From assembly GCA_010015655.1 (NCBI GenBank), contig ML976663.1:799687-820898 (forward strand): DNA of 21,212 bases, read 5' to 3'. The translations under genes were made by a program, and so were the position numbers. Origin of the DNA: Bimuria novae-zelandiae CBS 107.79. Taxonomy: Eukaryota > Ascomycota > Dothideomycetes > Pleosporales > Didymosphaeriaceae. Below, piece after piece: positions 1 to 9,675 of this stretch. The notes below the pieces were generated by a model that was not told the DNA's origin, ran no database searches, and saw only the letters and a list, made by a program, of their open reading frames with translations. The stretch's first letter is position 1, and each line of letters opens with the position of its first letter.

Positions 1-285
1 AGGGTTAAGAAAAGGGAGGAAAAGGAGAGGGTCGCGGCGGAGAAACAGGCTGAGCAATAACAGAGGATTCAGGAGAAAGAAAACTCCGAAAAGGCTATAC
101 AAACTTCCCAAAAGGGAAAGAGGAAGGTCTCAAAGCCTGCCGCAGCGCCAAAACAGAAAAAAAAGCAACGTGTGGTGGTTGCTGAGGGTAGGGGGGATAG
201 GGGTGATGAAATAGGGCGTGATCCAGCACCCACAACAACAACGCGCCGTGGCCGCAACATTAAACTTCCAGCAAAATTCCAGTAG
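1..285 (+). pseudogene. pogo/Fot1 transposase, C-terminal fragment (element 0)
   Basis: This is the last 94 codons of a pogo-type transposase that begins left of the window. Frame 1 reads from the first base to TAG at 283-285 with one internal TAA at 58-60, probably a mutated CAA. The segment is a Lys/Glu/Arg-rich tail with the look of a coiled coil. It ends in TTRRGRNIKLPAKFQ, which corresponds to the RSGRDVKL ending of the neighbouring A and C copies and so marks the true C-terminus of this family. No catalytic residue lies inside the window. It is less decayed than its neighbours, with a single stop in 95 codons, so it may be a younger insertion. An ORF on the opposite strand over the same bases is an antisense shadow. 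Confidence 0.8.
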
Positions 286-438
286 TACATCTTTTTCGCA
301 GCAATTTATATAGTAATTAAATAAATTATTAGAATATTCTAGCTATTGTGGATGGCTCAGTAACGAGGTGTTGTAAACTGCGTGATTTGGTTGGGGTGCG
401 CCATTTGCCGAACCGCGCCAAGTGCTGAACCAACATGT
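1..438 (+). mobile_element. pogo-like element 0, right end with terminal inverted repeat
   Basis: This is the 3' part of a pogo-family DNA transposon; its left end is outside the window. After the transposase stop there is about 100 bp of A+T-rich trailer, then a G+C-rich terminal repeat from about 386 to 438. That repeat holds two tandem 17-bp units, GCGCCATTTGCCGAACC (398-414) and GCGCCAAGTGCTGAACC (415-431). The end reads ACATGT and is followed by TA (439-440), the target dinucleotide, shared directly with the next element. The left inverted repeat cannot be checked here. The end is assigned from the shared architecture and the TA. Confidence 0.7.
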
Positions 439-489
439 TAACGTGTCTGTGCGTGCCGAGCCACTTCGCGTAACGAGCCACCCAACACC
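386..489. repeat. Back-to-back terminal repeats of element 0 and element A around one TA
   Basis: Two terminal inverted repeats meet at TA 439-440. The left one closes element 0. The right one (441-489) opens element A with ACGTGTCTGTGC. The A repeat matches the inverse of 2500-2550, apart from a 2-bp deletion and a few substitutions. Its tandem core CGAGCCAC occurs at 457-464 and 474-481, a 17-bp period. Confidence 0.8.
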
Positions 490-2550
490 TAAAGACTGAA
501 TGACTCACTAACTTTGACGCGTCGTAACTCCACCAATATGGGGGCAATTGAAGATGCGATTGAAGCTATTCAATCTTTGGATCTAGGAGAAAAATTTTCA
601 TATAGAAAAATAGCGGCTACCTATGGTGTAGATCGGACTACGTTGTCCCGAAGACACAAGCGCGTTCAGGCCCCAAATGAAGCCAAGAATATCAACCAGC
701 AGAAACTTACACTACAACAAGAGCAGGAGCTTGTACGATATATCGAAGGACTCACAAAGAGACATACACCTCCTACTAGAGAGATGATATAGAATTTTGC
801 CTCTACGATAGCAAAGGAGCCAGTTAGCGAGAGCTGGGTTACCCGCTTTATTAACTAACACAGCATTTATCTCATCTCCTAATAGACCGTCGGGATGGAC
901 AATAATCGCCACAAAGCTAATTTAGTGGATAAATATTGCCTCTATTTTAACTTTCTATATAGTAAGATAGATAAATATCGCATAGATCCTTATTATATCT
1001 GCAATATAGATGAAAAAGGCGTCCTAATTAGTATTGTTGGTAGATTAAAGAGAATATTTAGCAGACGAATGTGGGAGAAGAAGGAGGTTAAGGCATTACT
1101 TTAAGATGGTAATCGCGCATGGATCACGCTCCTGGCATGTATCTACGCTAATAGATTAGCTCTGCCGCTAAGCCTTATTTATAAGGCCGCCAACAAGGGC
1201 ATCTAATCAAGCTAGGTAGAGGATATTAAGGCAAGAGAACATAAAGTCTTTATTACCTTATTATCCTCTAGCTAGACAAACAACGATATCGGGCTTGCCT
1301 GGCTTAAGCAGGTGTTCGATCGCTGTATAAAAGAGAAGACTCGACGATTATATTATTTTTTAATTATAGACGGCTACAGATCTTATATTACTATAGACTT
1401 TATTAACTATTATAATAAGCATAGGATCCTGCTTACTGTTCTACCTCCTTACTTAACTTATACGCTTTAGCTACTTGACGTTGCAATGTTTAAGCCTCTA
1501 TTAATAGCATACTTAGTAGAGCTATCACGATACCTTTATAGAAGCTAAGGCCTAGCTTTTATTACTAAAAACGACTTCTTCCCCTTATTCTAGAATGCGT
1601 GGAAGGTCTCCTTTAAGGAATTAACTATCCTTAGCTCTTTTAGAGCCACAGGCATATCGCTACCTAATCCTAATCCTATCCTAGATAGGTTCGCCCAGGA
1701 TCAAGAATTAGGCGATAACTCCTTATCAGGGCTTAGCGATCATGACTAGAGAAAGATGAATAGGCTTATACAATTAGTAGTAAAGGATTAGGGTAGTTAA
1801 GATACAAAGAAGCTTCGTTAATCGCTCCACCACCTATCTATCTAAAATAAGCTACTTAAGCATGAGATAGATGGGATTAAGCAGGCACTATCTATTAAGG
1901 AGAAACGTAGAAAGAAGGGTAAGACTTTAGATCTCTAATAGCGCTAGGAGTATTAGAGTAAGGCTATCTTATAGTTACTAAGGAAGGTGAGGAAGGCACG
2001 TATTTATTAATCTATTAAGGAATAAGAGGATAAGTAGTAGCAGCTTTAAAAAGCAAAGTTAGCAGAGCTAAAGAAGGTAGCTAAGCTATATAAGGAGAAA
2101 ATATAGCAGGAAAAGCGTAATGCGCGAGAGGCAGCTAAGAAGGCAAAAGAGAAGGAGAGGGCTAAAAAGGCAGCTTAGCGCGCCGCCTAGAAGTCTGCCC
2201 GCGACGTAGAAAAAGCTCTATAACTATCCTAAAGGTGTAAGAGAAAGGCTTTTTAGCCATCTGCATAGAGCAGAAAGCGTCTAAAACGTGTTATTAATAC
2301 TATAGATATTAGGGAGGCCTTAGAGGGCGCATCTACTACCTCGAGTAAATCTACACGCAGCGGCCGCGACGTTAAGCTTCTAAATAGATTTAAGTAGTGT
2401 AAATTAATCGCAGCTATTGATTAACTACCCTAGTAGAAAATCTTATAATAATATTATTTATAGGTGGTTCTGCAGCCTTATTCTTGCATGAGCTGTTATG
2501 GTGTTAGGTGGCTCGTCACGCGAAGTGGCTCGGCACGCGCACGGACACGT
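441..2550 (+). mobile_element. pogo/Fot1-type transposon A (2110 bp)
   Basis: This is a complete DNA transposon of the pogo branch of Tc1/mariner. It is bounded by inverted repeats of about 50 bp (441-489 and 2500-2550) that end in ACGTGT...ACACGT, with TA on both sides (439-440 and 2551-2552), the expected 2-bp target duplication. One transposase frame fills it, beginning 97 bp from the left end. The repeats are G+C-rich and hardly mutated, while the interior is A+T-rich and full of stops. Non-coding parts are the 5' leader (490-537) and the A+T-rich trailer (2398-2499). It cannot move by itself. Its ends look intact enough for mobilisation in trans, which is inference. Confidence 0.9.
538..2397 (+). 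pseudogene. pogo/Fot1 transposase pseudogene A (620 codons, RIP-mutated)
   Basis: This is a cut-and-paste transposase that would bind the element ends and cleave and join DNA at TA. The ATG at 538 is chosen because the equivalent ATG in B, C and D starts the same conserved MxxI(E/Q)A segment. A TTG at 514 would add eight codons and has no counterpart. Residues 1-50 form the psq-type helix-turn-helix (GEKFSYRKIAATYGVDRTTL). Residues about 55-130 match the CENP-B-type helix-turn-helix. DDE_1 domain: Asp158 in NIDEKG (1009-1011), Asp278 in LIIDG (1369-1371) and Asp314 in LLDVAMFKPL (1477-1479), a D-D-35-D pattern. A Lys/Glu-rich coiled tail ends in RSGRDVKL. The frame holds with no net indel from ATG to TAG (2395-2397), but many in-frame TAG/TAA codons interrupt it, the first at 790. 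The longest open pieces are the first 84 codons and 895-1101. Confidence 0.9.
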
Positions 2551-2619
2551 TACGCGCACGGACACGGTAACGTGTCCGTGCACCCAATGCACGGATTCAG
2601 CCAATGCACGCCAAACACC
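2500..2619. repeat. Terminal-repeat junction of A and B with a 15-bp orphan segment
   Basis: The right repeat of A (2500-2550) is followed by TA, then a 15-bp segment CGCGCACGGACACGG (2553-2567), then TA (2568-2569), then the left repeat of B (2570-2619). The orphan 15-mer is the exact reverse complement of the first 15 bases of element C at 4681-4695. In B the core CCAATGCACG occurs at 2584-2593 and 2601-2610, a 17-bp period. The dense inverted symmetry suggests hairpins, but it is fully explained by abutting transposon ends. Confidence 0.85.
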
Positions 2620-4678
2620 ATAAACGCTCTATTAGAAATAAGGCTGCAGAACCACCCACAAATAATATTATTATAAGATTTTCTACTAGGATAGTAAATC
2701 GATAGCTACGATTTATTTACACTATTTAAATCTATCTAGAAGCTTAACGTCGCGGCTACTCCGTGTGGATTTGGTTAGGGCAGCAGATGCGCCCTTTAAG
2801 GCCTCCCTAATATCTATAGCATTAATAACACGTTTCTAACGCTTTCTGCTCTGTGGAGATGGCTGAGAAGCTTTTCTCTTACTCCTTTAGGATAGTTGTA
2901 GAGCCTTTTTAGCGTTATTGGCAGACTTCTAGGCAGTGGGCTAAGCTGCCTTTTTAGCTCTCTCCTTCTCCTTTGCCTTTTTCGCTGCCTCTCTCGCTGC
3001 ACGCTTTTCTTGCTAGATTTTCTCCTTATATGGCTTAGCTACCTTCTTTAGCTCTGCTATTTTTACTTTTTAAAGCTGCTACTACTTATCCTCTTACTCC
3101 TTAATTAATTAATAATAACGTGCCTCCCTTACTTTCCTTAGTAACTATAAGATAGCCCTACTATAATACTCCTAGCGCTATTAAAGGTCTAAAGCTTTAC
3201 TCTTCTTATTACGCTTCTTCTTAATAAATAGCGCCTGCCTAAGCCTATCGTTGTCATGCTTAAGCAGCTCATTTTTAATAGATAGGTGGTAGAGTAATTA
3301 ACGAAGCTTCTGTGTATCCTTACTACTTTAATTACTTACTATAGAGCGTATAAGCCTATCTCTCTTTCTCTAGTCATGATCGCTAAGCCCTAATGAGGAG
3401 CTATTGCCTGATTCTTGATCCTGGGTGAACCTATTAAGGATAGGGTCAGGATTAGGTAGCGATATACCTGTGGCTCTAAAAGAGCTAAGGATAGTTAATT
3501 CCTTAAAAGAGGCCTTCCACGCATTCTAGAATAGGGGAAAGAAGTCGCCTTTAGTAATAGAAGCTAGGCCCTAGCTTTTATAAAGGTATCTTAATAGCTC
3601 TGCTAAGTAGGCTGTTAATAGAGACTTGAATATCGCAACATTAAGTGGCTAAAGTGTATAAGTTAAATAAGGAGGCAGGATAGCAAGCAGGATCCTATTC
3701 TAATTATAATAGTTAATAAAGTCTATAGTAACATAAGATCTGTAGCTGTCTATAATTAAAAGTTAATATAATTATCGAGCCTTCTCTTTTATACAGCGAT
3801 TAAACACCTACTTAAGCCAGGCAAGCCCGATATCGTTATTCGTCTAGCTAGAGGATGATAAGGTGATAAAGACTTTATAATATCCTGCCTTAATATCCTC
3901 TACCTAGCTTAATTAGATGTCCTTGTTGGCAGCCTTATAGATAAGGCTTGGCGGTAAAGCTAATCTATTAGCGTAGATATATGCTAAGAGCGTAATCTAC
4001 GCGCGATTACTATCTTAGAGTAATACCTTAACCTCCTTCTTCTCCTATATTCGTCTGCTAAATATCCTCTTTGTTCTACTAACAATACTAATCAGGACAC
4101 CTTTTTCATCCATATTGTAGATATAACGAGGATCTATGCGATATTAATTAATCTTACTGTGTACAAAATTAAAATAGAGGCGATATTTATTTACTAAATT
4201 AGCTTTATAGCGATTGCTATTTATGCCGACGGTCTATTGCGAGATAAGATAAATGCTATATTAGTTAATAAAGCGGGTAACCTAGCTCTCGCTAACTGGC
4301 TCCTTTGCTATTGTCAAGGCAAAATTCTGTATCATCTCTCTAGTAGGAGGTATATGTCTCTCTGTGAGCCTTTTAATATATCGTACAAGCTCCTGCTCTT
4401 GCTGTGGGTTGAGCTTTCGCTAATTAATTGTGTTGGCTACACGCGTCGCGGTAACACCTTAGTGCCTTCGTGAGAGTGTAGATTAATTAACACCATATCT
4501 AGTAGCAATTTCTGTATATAAAAAATCTTCTCCTAGTTCTCGCGATTCGATCTCATCTATCGCAGCTTGAATTGGATCCATATTGGTGGAGTTATCGCGT
4601 GTTAAAAGTAGGGAGTTTTGACGCGTCGGATGTTCGGCGTGCATTGGCTGAATCCGTGCATTGGGTGCACGGACACGT
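2570..4678 (-). mobile_element. pogo/Fot1-type transposon B (2109 bp)
   Basis: This is a full-length sister of A in the opposite orientation. Inverted repeats at 2570-2619 and 4629-4678 match over about 50 bp with very few differences. Both end in ACGTGTCCGTGC, with TA outside (2568-2569 and 4679-4680). B lies tail-to-tail with A and head-to-head with C. The distance from its outer end to the transposase ATG is 97 bp, as in A. Outside both TAs the same 15-bp sequence occurs in inverted orientation, so before B arrived the site was a perfect palindrome centred on the target TA. The A+T-rich stretch 2620-2721 is its 3' trailer. Confidence 0.9.
2722..4581 (-). pseudogene. pogo/Fot1 transposase pseudogene B (620 codons, RIP-mutated)
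   Basis: This is a transposase of the same family as A and C and of exactly the same length. The start is the ATG at 4581-4579, followed by MDPIQAAIDEIES. The stop is TAG at 2724-2722 after a degraded RSGRDVKL-type ending. The psq helix-turn-helix region is badly hit. The CENP-B-type segment reads LVRYIKRLTERHIPPTREMI on the minus strand near 4330-4400, the first catalytic region YNMDEKG near 4110 and the second LLIIDSYRSYVT near 3740. No large open frame survives. The decay is mostly CAG/CAA/TGG to TAG/TAA with no net frameshift. ORFs in other frames here (2814-3002 minus and 4237-4473 plus) are shadows. Confidence 0.88.
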
Positions 4679-4730
4679 TACCGTGTCCGTGCGCGTAACG
4701 ATCGGATTCGCGTAACGATCGCCGAACACC
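4629..4730. repeat. Terminal-repeat junction of B and C
   Basis: The right repeat of B (4629-4678) and the left repeat of C (4681-4730) share one TA at 4679-4680. In B the core CGTGCATTGG is at 4638-4647 and 4655-4664. In C the core CGCGTAACGATCG is at 4692-4704 and 4709-4721. Both have a period of exactly 17 bp. C starts CCGTGTCC on this side but its far end reads ACGTGTCC inverted, a one-base difference at the tip. Confidence 0.85.
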
Positions 4731-6781
4731 AAACCACCTCAACCTTCAGCGCGTCATAATTCTATCAACATGGATCCAATTCAAGCTGCGATTGATGAAA
4801 TCGAATCGCTAAATCTAGGAGAACGCTTTACTTATGCTAAAATAGCGCGTAGGCATGGTGTTGATCGCAATACCCTATCGCGAAATTATAGAGGGGTTTA
4901 ATCGTCGCGAACAACTAAGAGAATTAATTAATAAAAGCTTAACGTCTAGCAAGAGGAGGAGCTTATACGATATATTAAAAGACTCACAGAGAGACATATA
5001 CCTCCCACTAGAGAGATGATATAGAACTTCGCCTCTACGATAGTAAAGGAGCTAGTTAGCGAGAGCTAGGTTACGCGCTTTATTAACTAACACAGCATTT
5101 ATCTTATCTTATAATAGATAGTTGGCATGGACAGCAATCGCCACAAAGCTAATTTAGAGGATAAATATCGCTTCTATTTCTAATTTCTACACAGCAAGAT
5201 GGATTAATATTATATAGATCCTCGTTATATCTATAATATAGATGAGAAAGGCTGCCTGATCGGTATTATTAGTAGATTAAAGAGGATATTTAGTAGACAA
5301 ATGTAGGAGAAGAAGGAGGTTAGGGCATTACTTTAAAATAGCAATTGCGCATAGATTACGCTCCTGGCATGTATCTGCGCTAATGGATTAGCTCTGCCGC
5401 CAAGCCTCATCTATGAGGCTGCTAATAAGGGCATCTAATTAAGCTAGGTAGAGGATATTAAGGCAGGAGAACACGAAGTCTTTATTACCTTATTATCCTT
5501 TAGCTAGACAAACAACGATATCGGGCTTGCCTGGCTTAAGCAGGTGTTTAATTGCTATACAAAAGAGAAGACTTAACGATCCTATTAACTTTTAATTATA
5601 GATAGCCACGGATCTTATATTACTATAGACTTTATTAACTATTATAATAAGTATAGGATCTTACTTGCTATCCTGCCTTCTTACTTAACTTATACGCTTT
5701 AGCTACTTAATATTATAATGTTTAAGCCTCTATTAACAGCGTACTTAGCAGAGCTATTACGATACCTTTATAGAAGCCAGGGCCTAGCTTCTATTATTAA
5801 AGACGACTTCTTCCCCTTATTCTAGAATGCGTGGAAGGCCTCCTTTAAGAAATTAACTATCCTTAGCTCTTTTAGAGCCATAGGCATATCACTACCTAAT
5901 CCTAATCCTATCCTTAATAGGTTCACGTAGGATTAAGAATTAGGCGATAGCTCTTTATTAGGGCTTAGCAATTATAATTAGAGAAAGGTGGATAGGCTTT
6001 TACGATTAGCAGTAAAGGAACAGGGTAGTTAAGATATAAAGAAGCTTCGTTAATCGCTCTACTATCTATCTGTCTAAAATGAGCTGCTTAAGCATAACAA
6101 CGATAGGTTTAGGCAGGCGCTATCTATTAAGAAGAAGCGTAAAAAGAAGGGTAAAACTCTTAACCTTTAATAGCGCCAGAAGTATTATAGTAGGGCTATT
6201 TTATAATTACTAAGGAAAGTAAGGGAGGCACATGTTTATTAATTAATTAAGGAGCAAGAGGATAAGTAATAGTAGCTTTAAAAAGTAAAAATAGTAGAGC
6301 TAAAGAAGGTAGCTAAGCTATATAAAGAGAAAATATAGCAGGAAAAGCGTGCTGCGCGAGAGGTAGCTAAGAAGGCGAAGGAGGAGGAGAGGGTTAAAAA
6401 GGCTGCTCAGCGCGCTGCCCAGAAGTCTGCCCACGACGCTAAAAAAGCTCTGCAACTATCCCAAAAGGGTAAGAGAAAGGCCTCTCAGTTATCTCTATAG
6501 AGCAGAAAGCGTTAGAAACGTGGTGTTAATGCTATAGATATTAGGGAGGCCTTAGAGGGCGCATCTGCTGCCCCAACCAAATCTACACGTAGTGGCCGCG
6601 ACGTTAAGCTTCCTAATAGATATAAATAGTGAAAATCAATCGCAAGGATCTATATAGTAATTAACTAGAAAATCTTATAATAATACTAACTGTGGGTGGC
6701 TCTATTGCCTTATTGCTGATAGAGCTGTTCTGGTGTTCGGCGATTATTACGCGAATCCGATTGTTACGCGCACGGACACGT
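4681..6781 (+). mobile_element. pogo/Fot1-type transposon C (2101 bp)
   Basis: This is a third full-length copy, same orientation as A. Inverted repeats at 4681-4730 and 6732-6781 match apart from a few C/T-type differences. TA flanks both sides (4679-4680 and 6782-6783). The transposase ATG lies 89 bp from the left end. The 3' trailer 6630-6731 is A+T-rich and non-coding. C carries a TA 15 bp inside each terminal repeat, a potential internal landing site that may explain the orphan segment next to A. Confidence 0.9.
4770..6629 (+). pseudogene. pogo/Fot1 transposase pseudogene C (620 codons, RIP-mutated)
   Basis: This is the same family and the same 620-codon length as A and B. It starts with ATG at 4770 (MDPIQAAIDEIESLNLGERF) and ends at TAG 6627-6629 after RSGRDVKLPNRYK. 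The psq helix-turn-helix reads GERFTYAKIARRHGVDRNTL (residues about 22-41) before the first stop at 4899-4901. The CENP-B-type region and the DDE_1 motif YNIDEKGCLIGI follow. The Lys-rich coiled tail is recognisable near 6300-6500. Stops are distributed through the frame without net indels, so no ORF of useful length remains. No protein is expected from it. The opposite strand shows nothing independent. Confidence 0.9.
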
Positions 6782-6836
6782 TATACCCTACCGAGATAGT
6801 TAGTGCGCCGCGACACTAACGCGCCACCCTAACACC
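6732..6836. repeat. Terminal-repeat junction of C and D
   Basis: The right repeat of C ends at 6781. TATA (6782-6785) follows, and the left repeat of D (6786-6836) begins CCCTACCGAGATAG. D's tip differs from the ACGT tip of the other elements. Its tandem core is TAGTGCGCC/TAACGCGCC at a 16-bp period. The doubled TA means each element keeps its own TA here instead of sharing one. Confidence 0.8.
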
Positions 6837-8912
6837 AGCACCGCAGCCAGCAACATGAGGCTGTAGAGTTTTATATAAAAGCTTTTATCGCGAAATTTTC
6901 TAGAGTTAAGATTTTATAGAGCTATAGAAGATTGCTAGCTAGTTAAATTATAGATATTTACTTAGTGTTCTAATTATTCGGTCACTGCGCGATGCTGGCG
7001 CTAATAGCGTAGATATTACTATATTAACGCGTATAGATGCTGGCGTAGGCTTCTTCCTCTTTATAATTATATAAGTAGCTTTTAAAGCATTCTAGCTTCC
7101 CTTTTTAGCAATTTTAAGACGTTTTTAAAGTTGTTATTAAGCCTTGCGAGCCTATTAATAGAGGCGTTGCTTAGTAGCCTAATTAGCTTTCTCCTTAGCG
7201 CGTGTATTTCTAGCTATTACACGCGTAATACGCTTCTCCTGTAGTAGACAAGCTTTAAGCTACCTATTTACTATCTAGATCTCTCTTTACTTACTTTTCT
7301 AGAGTTGTAGTTGTTGCTTTTTAGCCTTTTATTGGCTAAGAGAATCGCGCGCCCTCTATACGCGGGCAGGTAACTAGAAAACAGATCCTTTATGCCACTT
7401 ATCTAGCTACTTAAAAGGTAGAGTCCTGCCCTTTATTTAATGCCATTTCTGGTTTATAAGGGCTTCTTGTAGCCCCTAATTCTCATGCTCTAGGAGCTGC
7501 TTCTATACAGAGATTAAGTGTATAGTATAACTCAGCTTCTTGGCCTCATCACCTCCCCCTGTATTAATAACAACCTTTAAAAGCTAATTAATTTTGCGCT
7601 AATTAAACATGCTAAGTACTAAAGTAGAGCTTTTGCGCGATCTCTATTCTAGAGACTTATCTCTATTAAATTAACTAAGGATTAGTATAGGACCTGGCGG
7701 CGAGATACCTATATACTTAAAAGCTTTAGCAATTAATTGCGGCGTAACTAACGTTGTTTAGGCCCTCTAGAATAGTGTAAAGAAGTCTCTTTTAGCGATT
7801 GTTAATAGCCCCTAACTCTTATACAGGTATGCGGAGAGCTCGTCGGAGTAGGTAGTAGAAAGAGACTTAAACATATAGACGTCTAGAGGCTGCAGCGTAT
7901 GAGTGGCGTAAGGGGGAAATATCGTAAGAAGGATCTTTTTCTAATTACAGTAGTTAATAAAATCCATAGTAACGTGAGATCTATGCCTATTAAGGACTAA
8001 GAGTTACCACTATCGTTAAGCCTTCTCCTTAGTATAGCGATTAAACACCTGTTTTAGCTATTAAAGCCCTATCTCGTTGTTTGACTATCCAGAGGTTGAT
8101 AAGGTGATAAAAACTCTATAAAAATTAACGTTAATTTCCTTAACCTAGCTTAATTATAGAGTCTCAGCGTTAGATTGATAGATTAGTAATAGATTAATAG
8201 TAGATCTATCGGCGTATATACATGCGATGAGCGAGATCCACTCACGACTGTTATCCTGGATAGATTGCCTCACTTGGCGACTCTTATATATAGGCCTGTC
8301 AAAGATCCTTTTTGACCTGCCGGTGATGCCGAGTAGGAAGCCTTTTTCGTCCATATTATAAGTATGCTGAGGCTCTATGCCATACTTTATAATTTTCTTA
8401 TATAGAAGCTTAAAGTAGAGCCTATATCTTACGCCTAAATCAGCGTTATAGCAATTACTATCCAGCCTAGTCATCTATCGCGAGATTAGGGAGTCAAGGT
8501 AGCGCCTAATAAAGTAATTAACCTATTGCATAGAGACATCCTTTTTAGCAATAATTAATACAAAGTTTTAGATTATCTAACGCGTAGGGGGTAGACCTTT
8601 CTAAGTAAGACGCTATATATACTATAGGAGCTTAGATTCTTGTTATTAGTTAAGATTTTAGCAAGTCTATAGTAGCTATATACGCGCCTGCATGGCGCGT
8701 CTATCCCAGCGCGTTAATATTAACCACACAACACCAAATTCTTCTGCAATTTTTCTATATAAGAAAGTTTCTCCAGGTTCTTGTGAGTCGATAGCGATGA
8801 TTGTAGCCTCAATCGGATCCATATTGGTGGAGATGCGGCGCGTCAAAGTTGAGGTGCTACATCTGTTGGGGTGGCGCGTTAGTGTCGCGGCGCACTAACT
8901 GTCTCGGCAGGG
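6786..8912 (-). mobile_element. pogo/Fot1-type transposon D, divergent subfamily (2127 bp)
   Basis: This is a full-length pogo-type element, tail-to-tail with C. Inverted repeats lie at 6786-6836 and about 8864-8912 and end in CCCT(A/G)CCGAGA. TA flanks it at 6784-6785 and 8913-8914. It has the same layout as A-C: ATG 90 bp from its outer end and a similar total length. Its terminal sequence and coding sequence are clearly different, so it represents another subfamily. The 3' trailer 6837-6947 is A+T-rich and non-coding. Confidence 0.88.
6948..8822 (-). pseudogene. pogo/Fot1 transposase pseudogene D (625 codons)
   Basis: This is a transposase of the psq/CENP-B-HTH/DDE_1 type. It starts at ATG 8822-8820 (MDPIEATIIAIDSQEPGET, then FLYRKIAEEFGV of the psq domain). 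It ends at TAA 6950-6948 after a degraded RSDRIIRT, equivalent to RSGRDVKL in A and C. The longest open piece is 8474-8154, in the same frame. It carries YNMDEKGFLLGITGRSKRIF with the first catalytic Asp at 8351-8349, residue 158, the same position as in A. The frame is maintained over 625 codons with many in-frame stops. The coiled tail is less Lys-rich than in A-C. An ORF on the plus strand at 8692-8898 is an antisense shadow of the N-terminus. Confidence 0.85.
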
Positions 8913-8914
8913 TA

Positions 8915-9102
8915 GTAGTAGCGCATTATTTACTTTAAATTTAATTCTAATTAATAGCTAAGAAAGCGAGAAAGATATCTACCTTACTATAAAGTAATTA
9001 AATAAGTGTTAGTTAAGCTATTATAGTTTATAGGTAACGTGTTATAGAAAGTTGGTGGGGTGCACCACTCGCTTATATGCGCCGCTCGCTTATAAACTAC
9101 GT
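8915..9102. mobile_element. Right end of an otherwise missing pogo-like element G
   Basis: A short A+T-rich stretch leads into a terminal-repeat-like end (about 9053-9102). This holds tandem CTCGCTTATA cores at 9068-9077 and 9085-9094 (17-bp period) and a final ACGT followed by TA (9103-9104). This is the architecture seen at the ends of elements 0, A-F. No matching left end is present in the window, so either G is a fragment or elements 0 to D are nested inside it. No coding sequence is recognisable in the 188 bp. Confidence 0.5.
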
Positions 9103-9675
9103 TACTAGTTATACCTATGCAAATTTAATATAAGGTATATAGCATTATAGTGTACTATATTGTCTAAAAATCCCTAGTATTAATATTCTTTTCATTACTT
9201 AATTATTATATTAGTAGAAATAACTAAGTTTTTCTTAAAATACTAATCGAATAACGTACTCTACAAGCGAGTGACCGGCACAAACGAGTGACCGGAAATG
9301 CCAAGACCTCATTAAAATTTATATCCTACACAATAGCAGAACGCGCATAAATGGTTATAAGAAATTATAGTAGGCTAATCTACTTAGAATTAACTTTTAA
9401 TTTTTTTTATACGTGCGTAAATTATACTTAGCCTTACTATAATATTTATAACGCTATTAAATTAATTTACCTTTATTAGCGCGTACCCTTTTCTTTACTT
9501 TTTTATTATTATTATGCGTCGTAAAGTCCTTTAGGGTAGCTAGTTATTAGCTATTAGTACCTATAAAAACTTTTTCTTACTATAGTTACTTTTTTTTATA
9601 TAATTTCTATTCCATGGCGGTCTTATTAGTAGCTTAAAGCTTAGTAATTTATTTTTACGCTAATACTAGCTTATA

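Noticed and set aside
69..290. Minus-strand ORF of 73 aa
   Set aside because: It is antisense to the recognisable transposase C-terminus of element 0 and resembles no family.
329..547. Minus-strand ORF of 72 aa
   Set aside because: It runs across two terminal repeats and the start of transposase A; a by-product of stop-poor G+C-rich repeats.
2500..2619. Strong hairpins suggestive of terminators or a structured RNA
   Set aside because: The symmetry is explained by abutting inverted terminal repeats with TA target sites.
2464..2676. Plus-strand ORF of 70 aa
   Set aside because: It is made of the back-to-back terminal repeats of A and B, not a gene.
2814..3002. Minus-strand Arg-rich ORF of 62 aa
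   Set aside because: It is a shifted frame of the Lys/Glu-rich tail of transposase B; the family frame is different.
4237..4473. Plus-strand ORF of 78 aa
   Set aside because: Antisense to the N-terminal DNA-binding region of transposase B.
8692..8898. Plus-strand ORF of 68 aa
   Set aside because: Antisense to the N-terminus of transposase D.
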